A stretch of 64,000 nt of DNA from Salipaludibacillus keqinensis (GCF_003226325.1 NZ_PDOD01000001.1:434001-498000), one strand, 5' to 3'. Counted from the first letter of the stretch, positions 49,494 through 58,311 are shown. The notes: a model not told the origin generated them from the sequence alone. Made by a program: numbers and translations.

Positions 49494-50088
49494 TGGTAGG
49501 CGCTCCTTCTTCTAATTGGTTAGCAAAGGTAACTTTTTTATTTGATAGGCTAGAAATTCTCGCTAGTGATTCTATTTTATAACCTTTGTCTAGTAGTATC
49601 TGTCTCCCTGGTTGAAAGGATTTTTCAATGACAATCCCCAGTCCTGTAACAGAAGCGCCAGCTTGATGAACCAAATCAATTAAGCCGAGAGCCGCTTGAC
49701 CGTTTGCTAAGAAGTCATCGATAATCAAAACCCGGTCTGAAGGTTTCAAAAGGTTTCTACTTACAGAAATTTCATTATCTGTATTTTTTGTATATGAATG
49801 AACGGTTGTTGTGAAGAGATCTTCTGTCATTGTTATAGATTTTCTTTTTCTTGCGAATACTAGTTCACAATTCAAGGCTAATGCAGTCATTAAAGCTGGG
49901 GCTATCCCTGAAGACTCCAAAGTTAAGATCTTTGTAGAATGATCATTTTTAAACCGTTCAGCAAATTCATTCCCAATCTCTTTCATTAGTTTTGGATGAA
50001 TTGCATGGTTTAGAAATGAATCTACCTTTAACACCTGTTCGTTTATAACTTTTCCTTCGTTCACAATAAATTGTTCTATCAGTTCCAT
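49480..50088 (-). CDS. xpt: Xanthine phosphoribosyltransferase
   Basis: Cytosolic purine salvage enzyme making XMP from xanthine and PRPP. 202 residues; the type I PRTase motif [17 protein letters not shown] (PRPP-binding, about 125-141) and an N-terminal start [20 protein letters not shown] are typical of Xpt. TAGGAGG precedes the ATG. First gene of the xpt-permease operon under a guanine riboswitch, the B. subtilis xpt-pbuX layout with a different permease. The operon promoter is TTGATA-N16-TATAAT. Confidence 0.94.
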   Translation of the reverse strand: MELIEQFIVNEGKVINEQVLKVDSFLNHAIHPKLMKEIGNEFAERFKNDHSTKILTLESSGIAPALMTALALNCELVFARKRKSITMTEDLFTTTVHSYTKNTDNEISVSRNLLKPSDRVLIIDDFLANGQAALGLIDLVHQAGASVTGLGIVIEKSFQPGRQILLDKGYKIESLARISSLSNKKVTFANQLEEGAPTNVSN

Positions 50089-50119
50089 GAGAAACCTCCT
50101 AAATGATATTCACAAAACA

Positions 50120-50178
50120 CAAAAAAACTCAGAATCATGTTCACGCTTTTTTAGACGAGTGAACAAAATCCCGAGTTT
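50120..50178 (-). terminator. Riboswitch expression-platform terminator
   Basis: On the minus strand a long hairpin with arms AACTCGGGATTTTGTTCAC and GTGAACATGATTCTGAGTT, then a T-run. It lies between the aptamer and xpt and would form when guanine is bound. Confidence 0.85.
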
Positions 50179-50263
50179 CATGACGAATTAAATAGGGAAG
50201 AATATTATACATAACATCAATGAAATTTCGCAGACTAATGGTATGTACACTTCTATATTTTGT

Positions 50264-50334
50264 CACTCGTAGTCAAACGATTTAAGGTCGTCCGGTAGAG
50301 ACTCGTGAGCCATATTCTCACAGTTATACGAGTG
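50264..50334 (-). promoter_or_regulatory. Purine riboswitch aptamer, guanine class
   Basis: The minus strand carries P1 CACTCG / CGAGTG, the conserved core GAATATGG, GTCTCTACC, CCTTAAA and GACTACGAG. The base-pairing nucleotide is C (GACTACGAG; adenine aptamers have T), so it senses guanine or hypoxanthine. It lies in the xpt leader before the terminator. Confidence 0.93.
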
Positions 50335-50360
50335 TATGAATTTGTGATTAAGATGTCATG

Positions 50361-50388
50361 ATTATATCATATTGAATAGACATATCAA
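50361..50388 (-). promoter_or_regulatory. Sigma-A promoter of the xpt operon
   Basis: On the minus strand TTGATA (50388-50383), a 16-bp spacer and TATAAT (50366-50361), about 27 bp before the riboswitch aptamer. Confidence 0.65.
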
Positions 50389-50571
50389 TAGTTTTCCGAA
50401 TGAAATTATCTTTATGATCTATATTGTGCGTGTTTTACGATTGTCAGCTAAGAAATGATACAAATTTATGACAATTGATTGAGATGGTTTACAATGCACC
50501 TGATTTTGTTTAAACTATTTCTTGTTGTGGAACATGTACATACAAGATAAAAAAAAGAAGGGTGATTGAAA

Positions 50572-51099
50572 ATGTTAAAAAAATTGTTTGGTCTAGATAA
50601 GAAAGAATCAAAGCAAGTAGAAATGCCTGAAGCTGATGGCAAAGATATTTTAGCCAGTCCTGCATCTGGAGAAGTTGTATCATTGTCTGAAGTACCAGAC
50701 CCCACTTTTGCTGAAAAAATGATGGGAGATGGTGTAGCTATTAAGCCATCTGAAGGTTTGATCGTTTCTCCGGTTCATGGTGAAATCATGCAACTTTTTC
50801 CTACGAAACATGCAGTGGGGATTAAAACAGTTAATGGAATTGAAATCCTTATTCACATCGGTATTGAAACAGTGAATATGCAAGGTGAAGGATTCGAAGC
50901 TTTTGTGAAAGAAGGAGATAAAGTAGCAAAAGGTGATCAGTTGATCAAATTCGATATGAATTTAGTCAACGAAAAAGCTGAGAGTACCATTACTCCAGTT
51001 ATCATTACTAACGGAGATGCGGTTAGTAGTATTGAGAAACAAGAGAATCAACAGGTTACAGCTGGTGAGACAACTGTAATGACTGTAAATAGTAAATAA
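50572..51099 (+). CDS. PTS glucose-type EIIA protein
   Basis: Cytosolic phosphocarrier of 175 residues, the IIA-Glc fold. The histidines His80 (TKHAVGIKT) and His95 (LIHIGIET) are 15 residues apart like the active-site pair of EIIA-Glc; the second is the phosphorylated one. Segments ILASPASGEVVSLSEV, GDGVAIKPSEG and GEGFEAFVKEGDKVAKGDQL are typical. ATG at 50572 follows AGAAGGGTGA. It is a free-standing IIA (like B. subtilis YpqE), so it can serve an EIIBC lacking its own IIA. No sugar permease is adjacent. Confidence 0.9.
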   Translation: MLKKLFGLDKKESKQVEMPEADGKDILASPASGEVVSLSEVPDPTFAEKMMGDGVAIKPSEGLIVSPVHGEIMQLFPTKHAVGIKTVNGIEILIHIGIETVNMQGEGFEAFVKEGDKVAKGDQLIKFDMNLVNEKAESTITPVIITNGDAVSSIEKQENQQVTAGETTVMTVNSK

Positions 51100-51136
51100 A
51101 TAAAAAAGCTGCCAAAGAGCAGCTTTTTTATTTATT
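51095..51136 (+). terminator. Terminator after the PTS IIA gene
   Basis: AAAAAAGCTGC / GCAGCTTTTTT stem, extended by AATAAAT / ATTTATT, just after the stop codon. Confidence 0.9.
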
Positions 51137-51200
51137 TGTAGGAAAGAAAGGAGATTCATTTAGGTTAACTTTTTTCATTTCCACATGCGCTTTTCTGAAA

Positions 51201-52196
51201 TTAATAGCTAGGGTAAACGTACGGACTAGCAGGTTCTTCTATCTCTTGAATGAAAGCATCGGTTATTTTCGGAACGCTTTGGCCATGATAGTCTCCTCTT
51301 TCAATGGTTCCACTCGCTAAGATCCAAGTATCATCGTCAAATTGAGATGCCTCTTCAGATTCGATTAATGTGCCGTATACAGAAGCATCGGCCGTACAAC
51401 ATGTCATTGAAAACCTTGCAGCAACCACTTGATCCTCTTCAAAATCAGGTTCGCGATAAGCGAAACCCATTATTTCGATTTCTTTCCCAATAAAATCATC
51501 TAGATAAAGATCTAATACAGTCATGACATCTAAATAGTTTTTTTCTGTCACTTGAACGTGATCTTCTTCCAACATCTCTTCAGCTAATTCGATATAGTAT
51601 TCGTCAAACCACTCTTCGTCATAAAGATCTTCTATTTGATAGTGATCTTCTTCCTCTATATCACTTTGGTTTGAAGAGGCGCCTAAAGATTCCATGTACT
51701 CGTCAGGGTCTTCCAAATATGCTTCTGCACGAGAGGTTCCTTCGTTCTCCTCAGTTTCAGCTTTTTCTTTCGAGCTTTGACTACCATGTTCAGCTATTTC
51801 GGAATTAGTTGATATACCTGAACCGAACTGAATGCCTCGATTAGCTGCTACAGAGCTGTCAAGACCACGATCAGGGAAAGAAAATCCTAAAACTACCGGT
51901 AAAATGAAAATGCTGTAAATACCTATTTGCAACCATAGAGGGCCTCTAATTTGATGTTCATGTTCGCAGTTACATGATGTGTGTGCATGATCATCTTCTT
52001 TTTTCGTACTACGAAAAACTTGAACAATCCCCAATAAAAAGAAGGTACCTAATGCGAAATAGATAAAAGGCATCATCGTCGGTGCTATATAGTAAACAAT
52101 GTTTCCTGACAAAATTAAGCCAAGGATGAGAAGAGCAAAGCCAATCAGAATAACTCCTTGAATAAAGGCGTGAAAGGATTGGTCATAAATTTTCAA
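51201..52196 (-). CDS. ycgQ: TIGR03943-family protein (YcgQ-like)
   Basis: Membrane-associated protein of 331 residues, unknown function. Two hydrophobic helices at about 12-33 and 42-60, then a His/Cys-rich stretch HAHTSCNCEHEH (likely metal-binding), another helix around 90, a long acidic and unstructured linker (about 125-220) and a C-terminal OB-like domain (IGKEIEIMGFAYREP, FSMTCCTADA with paired Cys). TTG at 52196 follows AAAGGAG. It lies 21 bp after the permease. B. subtilis has the same ycgR-ycgQ pair. A metal-linked role is inferred. Confidence 0.78.
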   Translation of the reverse strand: MKIYDQSFHAFIQGVILIGFALLILGLILSGNIVYYIAPTMMPFIYFALGTFFLLGIVQVFRSTKKEDDHAHTSCNCEHEHQIRGPLWLQIGIYSIFILPVVLGFSFPDRGLDSSVAANRGIQFGSGISTNSEIAEHGSQSSKEKAETEENEGTSRAEAYLEDPDEYMESLGASSNQSDIEEEDHYQIEDLYDEEWFDEYYIELAEEMLEEDHVQVTEKNYLDVMTVLDLYLDDFIGKEIEIMGFAYREPDFEEDQVVAARFSMTCCTADASVYGTLIESEEASQFDDDTWILASGTIERGDYHGQSVPKITDAFIQEIEEPASPYVYPSY

Positions 52197-52217
52197 GTTG
52201 TTCAACTCCTTTAAACG

Positions 52218-53267
52218 TTATAAAATCAAACCGAACAATATTAATACGGAGAAGAAAACGACAAATGTTACGGTGATCATGAAAGCTATGACAAATCTTG
52301 CTTTAAAAAAAGCAAAAAGCATAAACGTGTTTTTTAAATCTAACATGGGACCATATACAAGAAAGGCAACTAGTGATGAGTCCGTAAATTGATTTCCAAA
52401 CGAAGAGGCGACAAAGGCATCTGCTTCAGAACATAAAGATAATAAATAAGCAAAAACCATCATAACTAAAGTGGATGAATATTCGTTAGACCCGATCGTT
52501 TCGAGCAAACTTCGATCAAGAAACGTTTGGAATAACGCAGCGATGAATGCACCTAATATTAAATACTTCCCCATCATAAAAAATTCATCTACAGCATGAT
52601 AAAGTGTATCTCTTACACGAGTACCAACCGTTGGCTTAGTGCTTTGATGATCCATTGCACCATCAATATGGACATGGTGGCTTGCCAGAGATAAATTGGC
52701 AGTACGCCTTAGCTGATGAGGTTGCTTTCTAAATATACTGTAAAGGATAGCTCCGATCATGATTGATAGAACGAAAGCCAAGCCCATTCTAGAATAAAGG
52801 ATCGTTGGATTATTACGAAATGCAAAATATGTAGAAGCAAATACGACCGGATTCAAGATCGGTGCAGCAACTAAAAAAACGACTCCAACGTGTAAAGGCA
52901 TTCCTTTTTTTATTAATCGTCGAACGACAGGGACAATAGCACACTCACATAAAGGAATGATAGCTCCGAGCAAGGCAGCAGGTACCAAGGCCGCGATAGC
53001 ATTCTTAGGTAAAAACCGTTGAATAGTTTCTTCAGATACATACATTTGAATTAGAGCAGAAATGAAAACACCTAATAAAATAAATGGGATCGCCTCGATT
53101 ACAATGCTGAGGAAAATAGTGTTTACATTCATCCATGCATTAGGAATGGCTTCTATTTGATTGCTTGTACTGATTTGCTCACTAAATAAAAACAAAATGA
53201 GAAATAAAAAGAGAAGACCAAGACCTAATAAATCTTTTCCGATAAGTTTTCCTTTATGGTTATTCAT
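52218..53267 (-). CDS. ycgR: Permease, UPF0718/DUF318 family (YcgR-like)
   Basis: Integral membrane protein of 349 residues and about eight helices of the COG0701 permease family. Characteristic segments are ALLGAIIPLCECAIVPVVRRLIKKGMP with its Cys and Glu pair, FLVAAPILNPVVFAST and SEADAFVASSFGNQF. A His-rich linker VHIDGAMDHQST lies mid-protein. It may move a thiol-bound or metal substrate; no substrate is known. The second of two ATG codons (53267) fits AGGAG best. First gene of the pair with the YcgQ-like protein, with which it probably forms a complex. Confidence 0.8.
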   Translation of the reverse strand: MNNHKGKLIGKDLLGLGLLFLFLILFLFSEQISTSNQIEAIPNAWMNVNTIFLSIVIEAIPFILLGVFISALIQMYVSEETIQRFLPKNAIAALVPAALLGAIIPLCECAIVPVVRRLIKKGMPLHVGVVFLVAAPILNPVVFASTYFAFRNNPTILYSRMGLAFVLSIMIGAILYSIFRKQPHQLRRTANLSLASHHVHIDGAMDHQSTKPTVGTRVRDTLYHAVDEFFMMGKYLILGAFIAALFQTFLDRSLLETIGSNEYSSTLVMMVFAYLLSLCSEADAFVASSFGNQFTDSSLVAFLVYGPMLDLKNTFMLFAFFKARFVIAFMITVTFVVFFSVLILFGLIL

Positions 53268-53373
53268 CATTTACTCCTGACCTTATCTGCTTAAAATAAT
53301 TAATTCCGCTGCGATAATTCTAGCAAATAGGGGACAGCTAGTAAATCGAATTTTAGTAGTTGTAATAAGGTTG

Positions 53374-53408
53374 AAATAAAAGTCAGTAGACTCTTGGTCT
53401 ACTGACTT
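53374..53408 (-). terminator. Terminator after uppP
   Basis: AGTCAGTAGAC / GTCTACTGACT stem with a 5-nt loop and, on the minus strand, TTTTATTTC. Confidence 0.88.
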
Positions 53409-53414
53409 AAGTGG

Positions 53415-54245
53415 CTAAACATCCATAACAGTGTCAGGATCGATCATAGTGTAGACTAAGAGGGCTAAAACAAAGCAATAAATGGCAAAGTAAATTAACT
53501 TACTCTTCTTTAAGAAATCAATGAGCCAGATAATCCCCAAGATAGAAAAGAAAAAAGTAACTACAAAAGAAACAAATAAATTTAAAGGTCCGATGTAGGT
53601 AAGCATCTCAGCAGAAAAATCATCCAACGCAAGTACACTAGAACCCAAGATAACAGGGATAGCTAATAAAAATGAGTAACGAACGGCTGTTTCTCTATCT
53701 AATCCTCTTAACAAAGAGACTACTAGAGTTGACCCAGAGCGAGAGATACCCGGAATAACAGCCAAAGTCTGGCCGAGACCTACAATAATAGCATCCAAGA
53801 AAGTCATTGATTTCTCATTTTTATCACCAGTTTTATGAAATCTTTCAATGAATATCAAGGCAAAACCGGTCACTGTTAAAGCGCCTGCAATCATACCTGG
53901 AGTTTTCAGGCCTTCTCCCATTGTGTCAGTTAACAATTTTCCTAAAACACCTGTGATTGCTGTGGCGACGAGGATATAAATTCCGAAGTAAAACTGAACT
54001 CGATCTTCTTTCGATTGCTTAAAAATAAATTTGAAGAATCCTTGAATGACATTCCATAAGTCTCTCCAAAAATACATAATGACTGCTAAAACTGAAGCAA
54101 GGTGAAGATATATTTCAAAAGCAAGTCCAGGAAATGTGTATCCAAATAATAATTGCGTAATAACGATGTGTGCAGTACTAGAAACAGGCAAGAATTCTGT
54201 AATTCCTTGAATGATTCCAAAAATGATAGCTTCAAATAACGTCAA
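53415..54245 (-). CDS. uppP: Undecaprenyl-diphosphatase (BacA/UppP)
   Basis: Membrane enzyme that recycles undecaprenyl pyrophosphate to the monophosphate carrier for cell-wall synthesis; confers bacitracin tolerance. The 276 residues have the family motifs IIQGITEFLPVSSTAH near the N-terminus and PGISRSGSTL in the middle, with about eight membrane helices. TTG at 54245 follows AGAGGAAG with 8-nt spacing; the earlier TTG at 54263 lacks a site. It stands alone between terminators. Similar paralogues are common in Bacillaceae. Confidence 0.93.
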   Translation of the reverse strand: MTLFEAIIFGIIQGITEFLPVSSTAHIVITQLLFGYTFPGLAFEIYLHLASVLAVIMYFWRDLWNVIQGFFKFIFKQSKEDRVQFYFGIYILVATAITGVLGKLLTDTMGEGLKTPGMIAGALTVTGFALIFIERFHKTGDKNEKSMTFLDAIIVGLGQTLAVIPGISRSGSTLVVSLLRGLDRETAVRYSFLLAIPVILGSSVLALDDFSAEMLTYIGPLNLFVSFVVTFFFSILGIIWLIDFLKKSKLIYFAIYCFVLALLVYTMIDPDTVMDV

Positions 54246-54263
54246 CGTAATCTTCCTCTCCAA

Positions 54264-54838
54264 AATAGTTGTAAAATGGTAAATAGTTTTCTATTAAAGG
54301 TCTATTCAGAACCAACTAATCTATACCATTTTTCATTTTAACAAAGTTCTATGAAATAGAATATGTTTTATTTACAAGTAGCTAAGTATTGCACTAATAC
54401 CTTTTCTTACATGGACTAATCTCCTTCAATTGCTCAATTTATCTAAAGGATCATCGTTCGAGAGGGAATGAAACATTTACAATTCTTGTATTTGTTGTGG
54501 GGGCTACCTTGAAGATCCAATTGCGATGTTGTGGTATTCTGGGAGCACATGGAGAAAAGTGATCCCTTTTAGGGCAACAAACTATTCGAAAAAACATCAA
54601 GGAGAACTTTGAACAAAACAAAGTCCTTTATCAACATGATAAAAATGTCATATAATAATACGTAATGGTTAATCTAAATGGTGCAAAAATATTTTAATCA
54701 TCATTTATAGTGAATACCTTGATAAGCAAAGGAATTTAGACGGTTAAATCATATTTTCTGGGAAGTTCCTTTAATGTATGCTATAATCCGTGGAACACGC
54801 TTCCATCTAGTTATATTTGTAAATAAAGGGAGGCCTAT
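54264..54838. other. 575-bp gene-free stretch before the ResA-like gene
   Basis: No ORF here has both a start and a ribosome site. A 28-codon ORF starting at the ATG at about 54524 has no Shine-Dalgarno. I see a possible promoter TTATCA-N17-TATAAT (54628-54633 / 54651-54656) with a palindrome TTTATCA-N3-TGATAAA over the -35, and an extended -10 TGcTATAAT (54779-54787) close to resA. The rest is AT-rich with no clear hairpin. It may carry a leader, a small RNA or a decayed gene. Confidence 0.6.
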
Positions 54839-55456
54839 ATGAACGGGAAAAGACTGTTAACTATTGCTATTTTTCTTTTAGCTGTTGGATTAGGGAGTTA
54901 TGTTGTATATGAAGAACAGAAGCAAAAAAGTGCCGACGAAAATCAACGTTTGCTAGATGAATACTTAGAGAACGATGGTATCGAACAAGAACTAGATACG
55001 GCATCGGTACAAGTTGGGGATCAGGCAAGAGACTTTAATCTTCCACAAGCAGAGGGGAATGACACACTTACTTTATCAAACATGGAGGGCAAGTATGTTG
55101 TGTTAAATATGTGGGCATCCTGGTGTCCACCATGTCGCGATGAAATGCCTGACTTCATAAATTTTTATGAAGAGTATAAAGATGATGGCGTAGAAGTAGT
55201 CGGTATAAATATGACAACCCAAGAGAGAAATCTAGATGTTGTACAACAATTTATTGATGATTTCGATATTCCATTTCACACCGTTCTTGACGAAGACGGA
55301 GAGATTTTAGATGGGTATGAAGTCAGGCACATGCCAACGACTCTAATCATTGGACCTGATGGGAAAGTTGCTATGAGAAGACCAGGATTCATTAATTACG
55401 ATATGTTAGAAGACTCTTACCTAGAAATTAAACAAGACTATGAAAACAGAAGCTAA
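54839..55456 (+). CDS. ResA-like thiol-disulfide oxidoreductase
   Basis: Membrane-anchored thioredoxin-like protein of 205 residues. One N-terminal helix (LTIAIFLLAVGLGSYVVY), a linker, then a TlpA/ResA-fold domain with active site WCPPC (Cys96, Cys99) and the cis-proline loop HMPTT. It keeps cytochrome c haem thiols or sporulation proteins reduced outside the membrane (ResA/StoA type). The sequence does not decide between ResA and StoA. GGGAGG precedes the ATG. It is monocistronic; no cytochrome maturation genes are adjacent. Confidence 0.9.
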   Translation: MNGKRLLTIAIFLLAVGLGSYVVYEEQKQKSADENQRLLDEYLENDGIEQELDTASVQVGDQARDFNLPQAEGNDTLTLSNMEGKYVVLNMWASWCPPCRDEMPDFINFYEEYKDDGVEVVGINMTTQERNLDVVQQFIDDFDIPFHTVLDEDGEILDGYEVRHMPTTLIIGPDGKVAMRRPGFINYDMLEDSYLEIKQDYENRS

Positions 55457-55463
55457 ATAAACC

Positions 55464-55500
55464 AAGGACCGACTCAATTGTTGATTGAGTCGGTCCTTTA
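55464..55500 (+). terminator. Terminator after the ResA-like gene
   Basis: 15-bp perfect stem AAGGACCGACTCAAT / ATTGAGTCGGTCCTT with a 5-nt loop. The tail is short. Confidence 0.85.
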
Positions 55501-55580
55501 ATTGTATTTAAAGTCATTTCTTTTCACTCAAATCAATCTGTTCCTAAGTTTGTATGAATGATTAATACAAGCTTTTTGTA

Positions 55581-56492
55581 TTATCGGTGTTTATCATATA
55601 CTGAAAGTTTAACGATCGACTGGATTTCCTTTACTAATTCGTCTGAGAGTTGAACGGCATTTGCAGATTGTACGTTGTCTTTCAATTGTGAGGACTGGCT
55701 TGCTCCAGTAATGGCAGTAGCTACAGCCGGTTGATCTATGACATACCTTAGAGCCATTTGTTGCAAAGTCATTCCTTGTTCAAGGGCCAAAGATTTTAAT
55801 TGAGGTAACACTTGAGTAAGCTCAGTTTCTGAATAGGATAAATAGCCGTCTGAATGTAATTTTCTTTGAAATTGATCTGTTAGTAAGCCTTTAGCGACAG
55901 GACCACGTGCTATGATTGAAAGGCCATGTTTATCAAACATAGAGAACCATTCTTCGGGACGGCGGTCTAGTAAACTGTATTGCATCATCACACTAACCAT
56001 ATTTGATTTTTCGGCAAATTGTTTAATGACATTTGGTCGTATCGAAGAAATGCCGTAGTATCGGATCGTTCCTTCCTGACTCAACTCTTCAAAAGTTTCA
56101 ATAACTTCATCAATCGGATCATCAATGGTTCCACCATGTAGCTGGTAGAGATCTAAATAATCCACATTCAATCGCCGTAGAGAATTTTTCAAGGCTTCTT
56201 TTAAGTATTTTTTTCTTGGGTTCCATTGCCATCCATCGATGCCATCTCCCCATTCATTTCCACCTTTAGATGATAGGAGGATTTGATCTCTCTTTCCTTT
56301 CAAAGCTTTACCTACAGATTCTTCATTAAATCCAAACTGATACAAATCGGCAGTATCAAAAAAATTAACACCACGATCCAATGCCTCGTGAATAATATCT
56401 TGATTGGCTGAATGGTCATCTGATAAAGACATACATCCTAAGCCAATTTCTGAAACGTATAAGTCAGATGTACCTAATCGATTTTTTTTCAT
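55581..56492 (-). CDS. yqkF: Aldo/keto reductase (YqkF-like)
   Basis: NADPH-dependent oxidoreductase of 303 residues with a TIM-barrel fold. The catalytic Tyr, Asp, Lys and His are visible: DTADLYQFG (Asp, Tyr), LSSKGG (Lys) and LYQLHGG (His). ITGASQSSQLKDNV is the cofactor phosphate loop. B. subtilis YqkF is adjacent to nudF, as here (divergent). AAGGAGGTG precedes the ATG. The natural carbonyl substrate is unknown. Confidence 0.88.
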   Translation of the reverse strand: MKKNRLGTSDLYVSEIGLGCMSLSDDHSANQDIIHEALDRGVNFFDTADLYQFGFNEESVGKALKGKRDQILLSSKGGNEWGDGIDGWQWNPRKKYLKEALKNSLRRLNVDYLDLYQLHGGTIDDPIDEVIETFEELSQEGTIRYYGISSIRPNVIKQFAEKSNMVSVMMQYSLLDRRPEEWFSMFDKHGLSIIARGPVAKGLLTDQFQRKLHSDGYLSYSETELTQVLPQLKSLALEQGMTLQQMALRYVIDQPAVATAITGASQSSQLKDNVQSANAVQLSDELVKEIQSIVKLSVYDKHR

Positions 56493-56686
56493 AGAATCAC
56501 CTCCTTGTTCCTTTACCCATAACTGGCAATAGATATTCTTACAATATGATTTTCGAAAAAATAGTAGACACAGGTTTCAATATGGAGTCCTGCGGTAATA
56601 AACGGAATGATAGTGTTTAACATAATATTAAAAGAACCTTTATGATGCTTTAAATATATTATTTCGAAAAAATTGGAGGAAGTATA

Positions 56687-57238
56687 ATGAATAAGAAATT
56701 TGAAGAAAAAACAACGAGAAAGAAATCAATCTTCAAGGGCAAGATCATAGATTTAGATGTTCATGAAGTATTGTTACCGAATGGTAAAGAGAGTAAAAGG
56801 GAAATCATTGAACACCCGGGGGCTGTTGCTATAATTACGTTTACACCGGAAGGAAAGTTAATTTTAGTGAAACAATATCGAAAAGCTTTAGAAAAAGCTA
56901 TTGCTGAGATTCCTGCAGGAAAGTTGGAGAAAGGTGAAGATCCCCTTGAGTGTGCGAAACGAGAATTGGAAGAAGAGACCGGTGTGAAAGCCAGAGACTG
57001 GTCAAAATTGAATTCCTTTTATACTAGTCCTGGGTTTGCTAACGAAATCGTACATGTTTATTTGGCTGAAGGATTAGAAGTAGGAATAGAGAACACAGAC
57101 GAAGACGAATTTGTTGAAAGAGTAGATGTCACGTTAGAAGAAGCGAATCAAATGATTTTAACAGGAGAAATTCATGATGCTAAAACCATATATGCTGTCC
57201 AATATTGGCAACTAAGACAATTAAGAGCTTTTCATTAA
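56687..57238 (+). CDS. nudF: ADP-ribose pyrophosphatase (Nudix)
   Basis: Cytosolic Nudix hydrolase cleaving ADP-ribose to AMP and ribose 5-phosphate. The 183 residues contain the Nudix box G78-x5-E-x7-REL-EE-x-G, with the metal-binding Glu residues in ARELEEETG-like order (CAKRELEEETGV). Length and position next to yqkF and upstream of spoIIM match B. subtilis nudF (yqkG). TTGGAGGAAG precedes the ATG. Its promoter region is the divergent one with yqkF. Confidence 0.93.
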   Translation: MNKKFEEKTTRKKSIFKGKIIDLDVHEVLLPNGKESKREIIEHPGAVAIITFTPEGKLILVKQYRKALEKAIAEIPAGKLEKGEDPLECAKRELEEETGVKARDWSKLNSFYTSPGFANEIVHVYLAEGLEVGIENTDEDEFVERVDVTLEEANQMILTGEIHDAKTIYAVQYWQLRQLRAFH

Positions 57239-57583
57239 TCTAGCGATTGGTGTCATAGTAAAAAAATCGTATAGTCTATTAAATAATAATGGGTTTGTCG
57301 TTAGCTGCGGGTTAAAACATTTTACCCACACTAATTTGTGGAAACAGAAACCTCTAACACTACTGCTTCTATCTTTGTTAGTTTCATTCTGAAGTTATTT
57401 GCGTCGAAACAATTCGAAGCCTAAAAATGAGATACAATAACACGCTACTGATGTTTCATTTCACGTCGGCTGTTATAGGAAATTTAATCTGAACGAATTG
57501 CACTTTTCTACTCATAGTTTTCACTCTCATTTCATAGACTCTGATAGAGAAAGAATCAGATGATAGAAATGAGGGACGTGAAT
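57239..57583. other. 345-bp gene-free region between nudF and spoIIM
   Basis: No gene-like ORF. It contains the spoIIM promoter at its 3' end and an imperfect pair of inverted segments around 57320-57340 (TTTTACCCACAC near TTTGTGG). I see no convincing terminator for nudF. Confidence 0.55.
57514..57540 (+). promoter_or_regulatory. Possible sigma-E promoter of spoIIM
   Basis: ATA (57514-57516), a 16-bp spacer and CATAGACT (57533-57540), matching ATA-N16-18-CATAnnnT. SpoIIM is a sigma-E gene in B. subtilis, so the match has biological sense. Confidence 0.55.
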
Positions 57584-58225
57584 ATGAGCAAGCCACATTT
57601 CAAAAGAAATAAACTGCTTAATCACTTAGAGGACCATCGGGCTGGATACATCTTTACATCTGTTTTATTAATCGTAGGAGTCATTTTTGGAGCAATCATT
57701 GTTAATAGCATGAGTTTCACACAAAAAAATGATCTATACGCTTATTTAACGTTGTTTTTTAATGAAGTTGAAAAAGGAGAATTTGCTCATTCAAAAGAGA
57801 TATTTACGCAAAGCTTTGCTTACTACAGTAAAATGCTAGGCTTTATTTGGATCCTCGGGCTATCAGTCATAGGCTTGCCCGTTGTATTTATACTTGTGTT
57901 TATTAAAGGACTGATGGTTGGTTTTACAGTCGGATTTCTTGTCGATCAAATGGGGTTTGAAGGTTTTCTTTTTGCTTTTTCGGCTGTTTTTCCACAGAAT
58001 ATTTTATTGATTCCAATGTTCATTATTGTAGCCTCTACAGCCACATCTTTTTCCATCCTTATATGGAGACAGGTGATCAGGAGAAGTCATCAACCCATTT
58101 TCCCTCATTTTCTTTCATACACTGTATTTATATTGTTAATAGGGGGATTATTAGTTATTGTCTCTGCCTTTGAAGCTTTCGTTACTCCAGTTGTTATGCA
58201 ATTTGTCGTTGAAAAGATGATTTAA
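57584..58225 (+). CDS. spoIIM: Stage II sporulation protein M
   Basis: Integral membrane protein of the mother cell, part of the SpoIID-SpoIIM-SpoIIP engulfment machine. The 213 residues contain an N-terminal cytoplasmic segment, a first helix (TSVLLIVGVIFGAIIVNSM), and a later hydrophobic core with FIKGLMVGFTVGFLVD and AFSAVFPQNILLIPMF. ATG at 57584 follows GAGGGA; 57560 has no site. The length matches B. subtilis SpoIIM (214). It marks the strain as a sporulator. Confidence 0.92.
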   Translation: MSKPHFKRNKLLNHLEDHRAGYIFTSVLLIVGVIFGAIIVNSMSFTQKNDLYAYLTLFFNEVEKGEFAHSKEIFTQSFAYYSKMLGFIWILGLSVIGLPVVFILVFIKGLMVGFTVGFLVDQMGFEGFLFAFSAVFPQNILLIPMFIIVASTATSFSILIWRQVIRRSHQPIFPHFLSYTVFILLIGGLLVIVSAFEAFVTPVVMQFVVEKMI

Positions 58226-58257
58226 TTATAATTATTACTATTTAATATTTATTATAA
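58226..58257 (+). promoter_or_regulatory. Two PerR-like boxes upstream of fur
   Basis: TTATAATTATTACTA (58226-58240) and TAATATTTATTATAA (58243-58257) each match the PerR box TTATAATNATTATAA at 12 of 14 fixed positions or better. They begin right after the spoIIM stop and are 25-55 bp upstream of the fur -35 box. The region is AT-rich, so chance matches are possible. PerR represses fur in B. subtilis. Confidence 0.4.
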
Positions 58258-58281
58258 AATCATCTTTGTAACAATTCTCAT

Positions 58282-58311
58282 TTGACACACTTTTTTCTCG
58301 AAGAGTATAAT
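58282..58311 (+). promoter_or_regulatory. Sigma-A promoter of fur
   Basis: TTGACA (58282-58287), an 18-bp spacer and TATAAT (58306-58311), 110 bp before the start codon. Confidence 0.75.

Noticed and set aside
54524-54610. 28-codon ORF in the gene-free stretch
   Set aside because: No ribosome binding site, no known homology and no typical composition.
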